From: Malachius bipustulatus | Lineage: Eukaryota; Arthropoda; Insecta; Coleoptera; Melyridae | Direction of reading: 5' to 3' | NCBI GenBank assembly: GCA_910589415.1 | Contig: OU342630.1 | Span: forward strand, 70,490,186 to 70,554,185 | DNA: 64,000 nt | Part shown: positions 41,201-52,191 of the stretch, one piece after another | Layout of the letters: every line of letters starts with the position of its first letter | How positions within the stretch are numbered: position 1 is the stretch's first letter | Notes under the pieces: generated by a model | Seen by the model: the letters and a program-made list of their open reading frames with translations, nothing else | Database searches by the model: none | What the model was told of the DNA's origin: nothing | Made by a program: the position numbers and the translations under genes

Positions 41201-44200
41201 CCGGATGATATTAATACGGGCTGGAACGCTTGGATCATTATTCTCGGCGAATGTTTGATCATCAGGCTTGGTTGTTAGTTCTATATAGCCAGGATAGCGC
41301 TCGGATTGAGTAAATTGCCTCACAACACTAGGAACATCATACTTATTGGCTACTGGAGCATCATGCTGTGTGATATTAATACGGGCTGGAACGCTTGGAT
41401 CATTATTCTCGGCGAAATTTAGATAATAATCATACTTGGCTCTTTTGTCTATATAGTCAGGATAGCGCTCGGATTTATTAAGTCCCCTCACAACACTAGG
41501 AACATCATACTTATTGGCTACTGGAGCATCATGCTGGGTGATATTAATACGGGCTGGAACGCTTGGATCATTATCCTCGACGAAATTTACATAATAATCA
41601 TACTTGGCTCTTTTGTCTATATAGTCAGGATAGCGCTCGGATTTATTAAGTCCCCTCACAACACTAGGAACATCATACTTATTGGCTACTGGAGCATCAT
41701 GCTGGGTGATATTAATACGGGCTGGAACGCTTGGATCATTATCCTCGACGAAATTTACATAATAATCATACTTGGCTCTTTTGTCTATATAGTCAGGATA
41801 GCGCTCGGATTTATTAAGTCCCCTCACAACACTAGGAACATCATACTTATTGGCTACTGGAGCATCATGCTGGGTGATATTAATACGGGCTGGAACGCTT
41901 GGATCATTATCCTCGACGAAATTTACATAATAATCATACTTGGCTCTTTTGTCTATATAGTCAGGATAGCGCTCGGATTTATTAAGTCCCCTCACAACAC
42001 TAGGAACATCATACTTATTGGCTACTGGAGCATCATGCTGGGTGATATTAATACGGGCTGGAACGCTTGGATCATTATCCTCGACGAAATTTACATAATA
42101 ATCATACTTGGCTCTTTTGTCTATATAGTCAGGATAGCGCTCGGATTTATTAAGTCCCCTCACAACACTAGGAACATCATACTTATTGGCTACTGGAGCA
42201 TCATGCCGGATGATATTAATACGGGCTGGAACGCTTGGATCATTATTCTCGGCGAATGTTTGATCATCAGGCTTGGTTGTTAGTTCTATATAGCCAGGAT
42301 AGCGCTCGGATTGATTAAATTGCCTCACAACACTAGGAACATCATACTTATTGGCTACTGGATCATCATGCCGGATGATATTAATACGGGCTGGAACGCT
42401 TGGATCATTATTCTCGGCGAATGTTTGATCATCAGGCTTGGTTGTTAGTTCTATATAGCCAGGATAGCGCTCGGATTGATTAAATTGCCTCACAACACTA
42501 GGAACATCATACTTATTGGCTACTGGATCATCATGCCGGATGATATTAATACGGGCTGGAACGCTTGGATCATTATTCTCGGCGAATGTTTGATCATCAG
42601 GCTTGGTTGTTAGTTCTATATAGCCAGGATAGCGCTCGGATTGATTAAATTGCCTCACAACACTAGGAACATCATACTTATTGGCTACTGGATCATCATG
42701 CCGGATGATATTAATACGGGCTGGAACGCTTGGATCATTATTCTCGGCGAATGTTTGATCATCAGGCTTGGTTGTTAGTTCTATATAGCCAGGATAGCGC
42801 TCGGATTGATTAAATTGCCTCACAACACTAGGAACATCATACTTATTGGCTACTGGATCATCATGCCGGATGATATTAATACGGGCTGGAACGCTTGGAT
42901 CATTATTCTCGGCGAATGTTTGATCATCAGGCTTGGTTGTTAGTTCTATATAGCCAGGATAGCGCTCGGATTGATTAAATTGCCTCACAGCACTAGGAAC
43001 ATCATACTTATTGACTACTGGATCATCATGCCGGATGATATTAATACGGGCTGGAACGCTTGGATCATTATTCTCGGCGAATGTTTGATCATCAGGCTTG
43101 GTTGTTAGTTCTATATAGCCAGGATAGCGCTCGGATTGATTAAATTGCCTCACAGCACTAGGAACATCATACTTATTGGCTACTGGATCATCATGCCGGA
43201 TGATGTTAATACGGGCTGGAACGCTTGGATCATTATTCTCGGCGAATGTTTGATCATCAGGCTTGGTTGTTAGTTCTATATAGCCAGGATAGCGCTCGGA
43301 TTGATTAAATTGCCTCACAACACTAGGAACATCATACTTATTGGCTACTGGATCATCATGCCGGATGATATTAATACGGGCTGGAACGCTTGGATCATTA
43401 TTCTCGGCGAATGTTTGATCATCAGGCTTGGTTGTTAGTTCTATATAGCCAGGATAGCGCTCGGATTGATTAAATTGCCTCACAACACTAGGAACATCAT
43501 ACTTATTGGCTACTGGATCATCATGCCGGATGATATTAATACGGGCTGGAACGCTTGGATCATTATTCTCGGCGAATGTTTGATCATCAGGCTTGGTTGT
43601 TAGTTCTATATAGCCAGGATAGCGCTCGGATTGAGTAAATTGCCTCACAACACTAGGAACATCATACTTATTGGCTACTGGAGCATCATGCTGTGTGATA
43701 TTAATACGGGCTGGAACGCTTGGATCATTATTCTCGGCGAAATTTAGATAATAATCATACTTGGCTCTTTTGTCTATATAGTCAGGATAGCGCTCGGATT
43801 TATTAAGTCCCCTCACAACACTAGGAACATCATACTTATTGGCTACTGGAGCATCATGCTGGGTGATATTAATACGGGCTGGAACGCTTGGATCATTATC
43901 CTCGACGAAATTTACATAATAATCATACTTGGCTCTTTTGTCTATATAGTCAGGATAGCGCTCGGATTTATTAAGTCCCCTCACAACACTAGGAACATCA
44001 TACTTATTGGCTACTGGAGCATCATGCTGGGTGATATTAATACGGGCTGGAACGCTTGGATCATTATCCTCGACGAAATTTACATAATAATCATACTTGG
44101 CTCTTTTGTCTATATAGTCAGGATAGCGCTCGGATTTATTAAGTCCCCTCACAACACTAGGAACATCATACTTATTGGCTACTGGAGCATCATGCTGGGT

Positions 44201-47200
44201 GATATTAATACGGGCTGGAACGCTTGGATCATTATCCTCGACGAAATTTACATAATAATCATACTTGGCTCTTTTGTCTATATAGTCAGGATAGCGCTCG
44301 GATTTATTAAGTCCCCTCACAACACTAGGAACATCATACTTATTGGCTACTGGAGCATCATGCTGGGTGATATTAATACGGGCTGGAACGCTTGGATCAT
44401 TATTCTCGGCGAAATTTAGATAATAATCATACTTGGCTCTTTTGTCTATATAGTCAGGATAGCGCTCGGATTTATTAAATCGCCCCATAACACTAGGATC
44501 ATCATACTTATTGGCTACTGGATCATCATGCCGGATGATATTAATACGGGCTGGAACGCTTGGATCATTATTCTCGGCGAATGTTTGATCATCAGGCTTG
44601 GTTGTTAGTTCTATATAGCCAGGATAGCGCTCGGATTGAGTAAATTGCCTCACAACACTAGGAACATCATACTTATTGGCTACTGGAGCATCATGCTGTG
44701 TGATATTAATACGGGCTGGAACGCTTGGATCATTATTCTCGGCGAAATTTAGATAATAATCATACTTGGCTCTTTTGTCTATATAGTCAGGATAGCGCTC
44801 GGATTTATTAAGTCCCCTCACAACACTAGGAACATCATACTTATTGGCTACTGGAGCATCATGCTGGGTGATATTAATACGGGCTGGAACGCTTGGATCA
44901 TTATCCTCGACGAAATTTACATAATAATCATACTTGGCTCTTTTGTCTATATAGTCAGGATAGCGCTCGGATTTATTAAGTCCCCTCACAACACTAGGAA
45001 CATCATACTTATTGGCTACTGGAGCATCATGCTGGGTGATATTAATACGGGCTGGAACGCTTGGATCATTATTCTCGGCGAAATTTACATAATAATCATA
45101 CTTGGCTCTTTTGTCTATATAGTCAGGATAGCGCTCGGATTTATTAAGTCCCCTCACAACACTAGGAACATCATACTTATTGGCTACTGGAGCATCATGC
45201 TGGGTGATATTAATACGGGCTGGAACGCTTGGATCATTATCCTCGACGAAATTTACATAATAATCATACTTGGCTCTTTTGTCTATATAGTCAGGATAGC
45301 GCTCGGATTTATTAAGTCCCCTCACAACACTAGGAACATCATACTTATTGGCTACTGGAGCATCATGCTGGGTGATATTAATACGGGCTGGAACGCTTGG
45401 ATCATTATCCTCGACGAAATTTACATAATAATCATACTTGGCTCTTTTGTCTATATAGTCAGGATAGCGCTCGGATTTATTAAGTCCCCTCACAACACTA
45501 GGAACATCATACTTATTGGCTACTGGAGCATCATGCCGGATGATATTAATACGGGCTGGAACGCTTGGATCATTATTCTCGGCGAATGTTTGATCATCAG
45601 GCTTGGTTGTTAGTTCTATATAGCCAGGATAGCGCTCGGATTGATTAAATTGCCTCACAACACTAGGAACATCATACTTATTGGCTACTGGATCATCATG
45701 CCGGATGATATTAATACGGGCTGGAACGCTTGGATCATTATTCTCGGCGAATGTTTGATCATCAGGCTTGGTTGTTAGTTCTATATAGCCAGGATAGCGC
45801 TCGGATTGATTAAATTGCCTCACAACACTAGGAACATCATACTTATTGGCTACTGGATCATCATGCCGGATGATATTAATACGGGCTGGAACGCTTGGAT
45901 CATTATTCTCGGCGAATGTTTGATCATCAGGCTTGGTTGTTAGTTCTATATAGCCAGGATAGCGCTCGGATTGATTAAATTGCCTCACAACACTAGGAAC
46001 ATCATACTTATTGGCTACTGGATCATCATGCCGGATGATATTAATACGGGCTGGAACGCTTGGATCATTATTCTCGGCGAATGTTTGATCATCAGGCTTG
46101 GTTGTTAGTTCTATATAGCCAGGATAGCGCTCGGATTGATTAAATTGCCTCACAACACTAGGAACATCATACTTATTGGCTACTGGATCATCATGCTGGG
46201 TGATATTAATACGGGCTGGAACGCTTGGATCATTATTCTCGGCGAATGTTTGATCATCAGGCTTGGTTGTTAGTTCTATATAGCCAGGATAGCGCTCGGA
46301 TTGATTAAATTGCCTCACAGCACTAGGAACATCATACTTATTGACTACTGGATCATCATGCCGGATGATATTAATACGGGCTGGAACGCTTGGATCATTA
46401 TTCTCGGCGAATGTTTGATCATCAGGCTTGGTTGTTAGTTCTATATAGCCAGGATAGCGCTCGGATTGATTAAATTGCCTCACAGCACTAGGAACATCAT
46501 ACTTATTGGCTACTGGATCATCATGCCGGATGATATTAATACGGGCTGGAACGCTTGGATCATTATTCTCGGCGAATGTTTGATCATCAGGCTTGGTTGT
46601 TAGTTCTATATAGCCAGGATAGCGCTCGGATTGATTAAATTGCCTCACAACACTAGGAACATCATACTTATTGGCTACTGGATCATCATGCCGGATGATA
46701 TTAATACGGGCTGGAACGCTTGGATCATTATTCTCGGCGAATGTTTGATCATCAGGCTTGGTTGTTAGTTCTATATAGCCAGGATAGCGCTCGGATTGAT
46801 TAAATTGCCTCACAACACTAGGAACATCATACTTATTGGCTACTGGATCATCATGCCGGATGATGTTAATACGGGCTGGAACGCTTGGATCATTATTCTC
46901 GGCGAATGTTTGATCATCAGGCTTGGTTGTTAGTTCTATATAGCCAGGATAGCGCTCGGATTGAGTAAATTGCCTCACAACACTAGGAACATCATACTTA
47001 TTGGCTACTGGAGCATCATGCTGTGTGATATTAATACGGGCTGGAACGCTTGGATCATTATTCTCGGCGAAATTTAGATAATAATCATACTTGGCTCTTT
47101 TGTCTATATAGTCAGGATAGCGCTCGGATTTATTAAGTCCCCTCACAACACTAGGAACATCATACTTATTGGCTACTGGAGCATCATGCTGGGTGATATT

Positions 47201-48273
47201 AATACGGGCTGGAACGCTTGGATCATTATCCTCGACGAAATTTACATAATAATCATACTTGGCTCTTTTGTCTATATAGTCAGGATAGCGCTCGGATTTA
47301 TTAAGTCCCCTCACAACACTAGGAACATCATACTTATTGGCTACTGGAGCATCATGCTGGGTGATATTAATACGGGCTGGAACGCTTGGATCATTATCCT
47401 CGACGAAATTTACATAATAATCATACTTGGCTCTTTTGTCTATATAGTCAGGATAGCGCTCGGATTTATTAAGTCCCCTCACAACACTAGGAACATCATA
47501 CTTATTGGCTACTGGAGCATCATGCTGGGTGATATTAATACGGGCTGGAACGCTTGGATCATTATCCTCGACGAAATTTACATAATAATCATACTTGGCT
47601 CTTTTGTCTATATAGTCAGGATAGCGCTCGGATTTATTAAGTCCCCTCACAACACTAGGAACATCATACTTATTGGCTACTGGAGCATCATGCTGGGTGA
47701 TATTAATACGGGCTGGAACGCTTGGATCATTATTCTCGGCGAAATTTAGATAATAATCATACTTGGCTCTTTTGTCTATATAGTCAGGATAGCGCTCGGA
47801 TTTATTAAATCGCCCCATAACACTAGGATCATCATACTTATTGGCTACTGGAGCATCATGCTGGGTGATATTAATACGGGCTGGAACGCTTGGATCATTA
47901 TTCTCGGCGAATGTTTGATCATCAGGCTTGGCTCTTAGTTCTATATAGTCAGGATAGCGCTCGGATGTATTAAATCGCCCCACAACACTAGGATCATTGT
48001 ACTTGGCTACTGAATCATCATACTGGGTGATATTAATACGGGCTGGAACGCTTGGATAATTATTCTCGACGAATGTTTGATCATCAGGCTCGTCTGTTAG
48101 ATCTATATATATAAGTGGATGGCGTACCGATCCATTGAATCGCCACGCAAACGTAGGATCATCAAACTCGACTACTGGATCGTCATACTGGGTAATAGGA
48201 ATACTGTCTAGCAATTGCAACGCAAGCCTAGGATCATTGTGAGAGAGCAATTCTTCTGATGGTGCTGGTGAAC
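38261..48273 (-). CDS. Exon 2 of a giant secreted tandem-repeat protein (57 units), family member 1
   Basis: This exon carries almost all of a predicted 3,362-residue protein. The frame is open from an in-frame ATG at 48280, but the sequence there reads as a splice acceptor (TCAG, then GTTCACC). I therefore join it at 48273 to the signal-peptide exon at 50328-50403, which keeps phase 1 and gives G-SPAPSEE at the junction. The layout is a unique acidic leader with one diverged unit, then 57 tandem units (38570-48031), then two diverged units and the C-terminus FLSYDNII. There are 36 units of 55 residues, 20 of 56 and one of 54. These plus an 83-residue lead and a 102-residue tail add up exactly to the 3,339-residue open frame. 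I see no cysteine in the mature part. Units are rich in D, P, N and Y, and each carries at least one N-X-S/T sequon. I recognise no known domain. Function is unknown; a secreted structural, coat or gland protein is inference. The repeat frame is intact throughout, which argues for selection. Confidence 0.85.
38570..48031 (-). repeat. Coding tandem array with 3,330-bp higher-order repeat
   Basis: There are 57 units of 165 bp (type A, with PGYIELTTKPDDQTFAE) or 168 bp (type B, with PDYIDKRAKYDYY), plus one of 162 bp. Units 2-21 (44540-47869) form a block of ten A and ten B units, 3,330 bp in all. Units 22-41 (41210-44539) repeat the same order almost unchanged. Units 42-57 (38570-41209) are a partial copy containing only A-type units. 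Hybrid A/B units sit at every boundary between A and B runs. Edge units at both ends are the most diverged, as expected for an array homogenised from within by unequal exchange. Confidence 0.95.
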
Positions 48274-48729
48274 CTGACATCCAAAAGCATAGAATTAATT
48301 ATCATCGAATAAGTTTTATAATTGAGGAAACTGTACTGTGATAACATTTTAAGTGGTAGACTACGTGACAACAGGATATTTATATATATGAAAATTTTCT
48401 CGAAAGTATAAGGGTTGACAACTTCAACTTCTAGTTGTTTGCTTTATTGTGATGAATTTCTTCAAACTGAACTACATGTTAAGAACTTGTTATATTTAAA
48501 TAGAAAAATTATCATTACTTCTCAAAAAAACTTAGATATGCGAAGTGGCCATGGTGGATCGCTGTTTTGCCCCAGAAGCTTCTCGAAGACTTAAAGCGAA
48601 GCGATAAGGGCAAGGTCAAAGACTGGTGGCCCAAAAATTTGGACCCAAAAAAAAGTACAATAAGAAATTGCTTAGAAATATGCAATTATTTGTTAAGTAT
48701 ATACAGGAAGATTATAGCAATTCGAGGCT

Positions 48730-49180
48730 TACCATTGGGATCTCGATAACGGTCAGGTCAGGTCAGGTCAGGTCAGGTCAGGTCGTTTAGATTAGAAAAA
48801 AGTTACACAATTTTAGACTTTGAAAATTTTTTTTGCCCAACAGTAACTTTTTTATTTTTGAAAATACATTATCACTTTTTTTTGCTTTACATACGTCATC
48901 AAGACCTATCTATCTGCATGACTTCAAAAATTTTCAAAACTAAATCTGGCAAGGTATTAACAGTCAACTTTTGTTTTTCTTATGACCTCCGTATTGTTTT
49001 TCATGTCATTCGGTAAAAAAATTTGAGAGAACCAAAATGTGTTATATGTTATATATGTATTGGAATTTTTTTTTCTAGCAAGACTTTTATCTCCGTACTC
49101 CAACATCGTTTGTGTTTGTGTTATTATTCACTAAAAAAAACTTACGTATACTTTCATAAAGTTGCGATGATATTTTAGAT
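48730..49180. mobile_element. Single arm of the GGAAACGGTAAGAGATACG foldback family, in the giant-gene intron
   Basis: CCATTGGGATCTCGATAACG is followed by TAGATTAGAAAAAAGTTACA and a stretch like the one at 5930-6030 (AGTCAACTTTTGTTTTTCTT). It is interrupted at its start by a pentamer run (48751-48784). Confidence 0.6.
48751..48784 (+). repeat. (GGTCA)n, i.e. (TCAGG)n, about 6.8 units
   Basis: Six perfect GGTCA units and a partial seventh. TCAGG is the telomere repeat unit known from many beetles. Confidence 0.95.
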
Positions 49181-49271
49181 ACAGTGTTACATTTTCAAAA
49201 TTATTAAAATGAATTTTAAGACCCATGAACACTTATTATTTATAAATTTTAACTTATTTTTATAGCTTTTA

Positions 49272-50152
49272 TACAGGGTGTCCCAGCTTATTCGAAGCGG
49301 TCTCTGTAGGCCAAACGATGGATTTTTTCCAAAAAAATTTTGCAAATACAAGTACAGAATCACAATGGCCATAATTTAAAATTATTTTGGAGTATACAGA
49401 GTGTCCCATATGACAGTGGCATATCAAAGTTATGTTTTTTTAAATGGAATGCTCCTATGTTATTGCATTTTTAGATTGTCTGTGAAGAGAAAATAAGATT
49501 GACTTTTACAGTTGGTGTTTAAATTCAGAAGTTTTTGAGTTATAAACAAGTGAAAATCGTCATTTTTCAAGTTCAAAGCCCTGTACAACGAAAACGGCTG
49601 AAGATAGAGAAAAACGACTTGCATGTCCCTATTTTACTTTTTCATGTACTATCCTATCATGTAGATGAAATGTTTATACAGGGTGATAAAAAATTTGAAA
49701 AATTCTGAGATTTCTCCACGCGTCGCCAAATAAAAAAATCAAAGAAAGTAAAAATTTTTCTATACCATAGGATAGTACATAAAAAGTTAAGATAGGGACA
49801 TGTAAGCCGTTTTTCTATATCTTGAACCGTTTTCATTGTACAGGGCCTTGAACTTGAAAAATGACGATTTTCACTTGTTTATAACTCAAAAACTTCTGAA
49901 TTTAAACACCAACTGTAAAAGCCAATCCTATTTTCTCTTCTCAGACAATCTAAAAATGCAATAACATAGGAGCATTCCATTTAAAAAAACATAACTTTGA
50001 TATGCCACTGTCATATGGGACACTCTGTATACTCCAAAATAATTTTAAATTATGGCCATTGTGATCCTGTACTTGAATTTGCAAAATTTTTTTGGAAAAA
50101 ATCAATCGTTTGGCCTACAGAGACCGCTTCGAATAAGCTGGGACACCCTGTA
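49272..50152. mobile_element. Foldback element inside the giant-gene intron
   Basis: TACAGGGTGTCCCAGCTTAT at the left and the inverse at the right (AAGCTGGGACACCCTGTA). A second module boundary (TACAGAGTGTCCCATATGAC) is mirrored near 49394 and 50030. The core matches the element at 23032. Confidence 0.95.
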
Positions 50153-50327
50153 TATTTAAGTACAACTTATAGCGCATTTTAACTTTGTGATCATAGTGTC
50201 CAATATTTTATTTTCCAGAATATACATGGTGTACTTATTTATGGAAAAGAAGTCAATTTGTCAAAAAATTAGTCAGATTTCCATGATCATTATTAGCATA
50301 AATGTTGAACATAGGTATTTTACTTAC

Positions 50328-50403
50328 CAATAATTTTAGTGGTGCATACTGTTAAGCTAATAAAAGCCAATATGGAATAAATATTTTTTCTACTCAAACC
50401 CAT
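50328..50403 (-). CDS. Exon 1 (signal peptide) of the giant tandem-repeat protein
   Basis: This 76-nt exon starts at ATG (50403) and encodes 25 residues plus the first base of a glycine codon. A short polar start is followed by the hydrophobic core NIYSILAFISLTVC, a typical cleavable signal peptide. It ends ATTATTG followed by the donor GTAAGT (50322-50327). The two smaller relatives at 55.5 and 57.4 kb have first exons of exactly the same length and phase, also ending in glycine before a PAP motif. This is the main reason for pairing it with the exon at 48273. The implied intron (48274-50327) is 2,054 bp, against 348 and 183 bp in the relatives, because repeats have inserted. The join is inferred, not shown by a transcript. 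Confidence 0.75.
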
Positions 50404-50457
50404 TTTTTGTGTTTTTTTTTCGTGTTAATTTATATTTACAATAGAATCTTGCAGACG

Positions 50458-50492
50458 AACTGAAACATAGAAACTTTTTCTGCCCTTTTAAA
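50458..50492 (-). promoter_or_regulatory. TATA-like box and initiator of the giant gene
   Basis: On the minus strand TTTAAAAGGG starts at 50492 and the arthropod initiator TCAGTT lies at 50463-50458, with its A 31 bp downstream of the TATA start. That is the classical spacing. The same 31-bp geometry occurs upstream of both small relatives. A further block upstream (about 50504-50545, TTTTGGCAATT and neighbours) is also similar to theirs. The predicted start of transcription near 50461 gives a 5' leader of about 58 nt. Confidence 0.6.
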
Positions 50493-50627
50493 CATCTGCA
50501 ACTATCAATCGTTTTGGCAATTTTCATTTCCAATTTATCGTAAAATTGTAAAATCTGTTACACAAGATGCGTCCGATAACTGTGATGTTACCACGTCATT
50601 ATAAAGACGTGCCCAAAAAAGAACTCC

Positions 50628-50815
50628 TTCCATGTTGCAGAGATATGTTGAAGCTGGAAAGAACAACGGAGCAACTGTCAGATTGAATTCCCAGCTATAT
50701 ATCGTTATTTCTTGCGTTCAAATATTCCATTTGAACAGATATTTTTTCGTTGTGTGCCATATTTTTTTCTTATATCATAATAAATGATATAAATAGGCCA
50801 AGCAAAAGAGATTTC
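50628..50815 (-). repeat. Upstream flank shared with the member 2/3 intergenic region
   Basis: This stretch matches 56105-56178 joined to 56636-56760. Shared words include GAGATATGTTGA, GCTGGAAAGAA, AGATTGAATTCCCAGC and ATAGGCCAAG. It lies upstream of the giant gene, so the duplication that made the family included upstream DNA. The other copy is interrupted by the element at 56178-56635. Confidence 0.75.
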
Positions 50816-51169
50816 AAATCAGTAGATTTGATTTTTTTTTTTATTGACCATTTTGTGCAAAAAAATTGCATTTTTTTATTAAAAACAAAAACTGATGGAA
50901 AAATATAAATGGTATTTTATAAATGGAAAATTATAAATGGAGAATCGAAATACGAAAAAATGAGAGTTGAAACAACCCGATCGCTTCATTATTAAGGAGA
51001 AAACAAAAAAAAAAAAAACCTTCTTGCGCATCAATCGCAGAAATAGTGTATTTTTATGCGATTCAATAATAAATATTTTCTTCCTATTTTTTTTTTATAA
51101 TGAATATAATGAAAAAATAATCTGATTTTTTTTTGGGAAAACTCCACCTACCTACCAAAAAAAAAAGAA

Positions 51170-51250
51170 TTATATCATCTCGTGGTTTCGAACCCACACC
51201 AACAGTTTACTAAACATCGGTGTAATGAACTGAACCACAGTGGGTTTCGA
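51170..51250 (-). ncRNA. tRNA-like pseudogene or SINE head
   Basis: The minus strand carries a B-box-like GGGTTCGAAACC in a T-arm-like fold (GTGG ... CCAC) about 45 bases after an A-box-like TGTGGTTCAGTTCATTACAC. The acceptor stem does not pair, so this is not a working tRNA. A SINE head or degenerate tRNA is likely. Confidence 0.35.
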
Positions 51251-51689
51251 GTTTGTAGTGTTGATCGCGTAGATAGGTATATGTAGTACGTCAGGTACCT
51301 ATTATACACCTACAAATTTTATTTTTTAAACTGGTCGTATCTTTGTTATTAAAAAACCAATTTGAATACTTTTTTCACCTGCATGTAGGTGATTTAATTG
51401 TTGTTGCGTTTGCTCTTCTAATTTTCAGAACCATTCATAATTGAATGTGGAAAAAAATAAAAAATAAATTGCGAACCCTTTCATTGATTTAATAATTTTA
51501 TGTAAGTGTAAGCTAATTTTGCACAAGCGAAAAACTTTTTTGTTTTTCGTTTAAAGTGCTACATTAATCGAGGCGAATTGAAGCTAAGACATCAAATTAT
51601 ATGTTAAAGCAAAAAAAAAGGAAAATTTCGGTTCACCTTCTTCAAAAATGGACTCATAAACGGTTATAGAATTGACACATTTTCACCCT

Positions 51690-52030
51690 TTTTCCTACCC
51701 ACGACACTGGCTTATTAATGGAAAATATGCTAATTTTATTGAATTAACTCAAATTTCCAATAATTTTCTTCAAATCCTGTTAATTTTATTTCAAAGTTTT
51801 TTTGCCATCTTGCTCATACAGGGATTCAAAAATAGTCAATTTTCCAAAAAATTAAAATAGCCGCCATTTTTAAACGGCTCGGCCGATTTTGCTCAAGTGC
51901 AATACCAGACCACTCCTTGTGGACATCTTACTCTCACAAAAATTTCAGCCCCCTAAATTGAAAACTGTGGCCAGAAACCGTGCCTCAAAGTCCGGATGTA
52001 TGGAATTTTGAAAGGACACCCTGTAGAAGT
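51690..52030 (+). repeat. Dispersed repeat, related to 15290-15650
   Basis: Diverged second copy of the same family; it ends just before the 1.95-kb foldback element. No coding. Confidence 0.5.
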
Positions 52031-52191
52031 AACGTGACTTTTGGAAATTTTTTCAACGAAAATCTAAAGTCATTTCAAAGCTTTACAAGAATCCAAAATT
52101 TCGTTCACTAATCTTGAAAGATAAAGCTACAGGAGTGTTTTGAAAATCGAAAAATCGTGATTTTGGAGAAATAAATAAATATACAGGGTGA

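Larger units (their letters stand above)
48274..50327 (-). other. Intron of the giant gene, invaded by repeats
   Basis: This 2,054-bp intron is inferred from donor GTAAGT at 50322-50327 and acceptor TTTTGGATGTCAG ending at 48274. It contains a foldback element (49272-50152), a single arm of another element family (about 48730-49180) with a GGTCA pentamer run, and a short GC-richer piece (48541-48665) with an open frame on the plus strand. Confidence 0.65.

Noticed and set aside
41531..42283. 250-codon plus-strand frame with repeated hydrophobic segments (also at 43856, 44861 and 47186)
   Set aside because: It is the antisense of B-type units. Unit length is a multiple of three, so any open antisense frame repeats. 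It has no promoter and ends wherever A-type units begin.
37936..48031. CRISPR-like regular repeats
   Set aside because: The regular units are coding tandem repeats without spacers, in animal DNA.
48278..48280. ATG at 48280 as the true start of the giant protein
   Set aside because: It overlaps a splice acceptor and would leave the protein without the leader that both relatives have. Kept only as an alternative.
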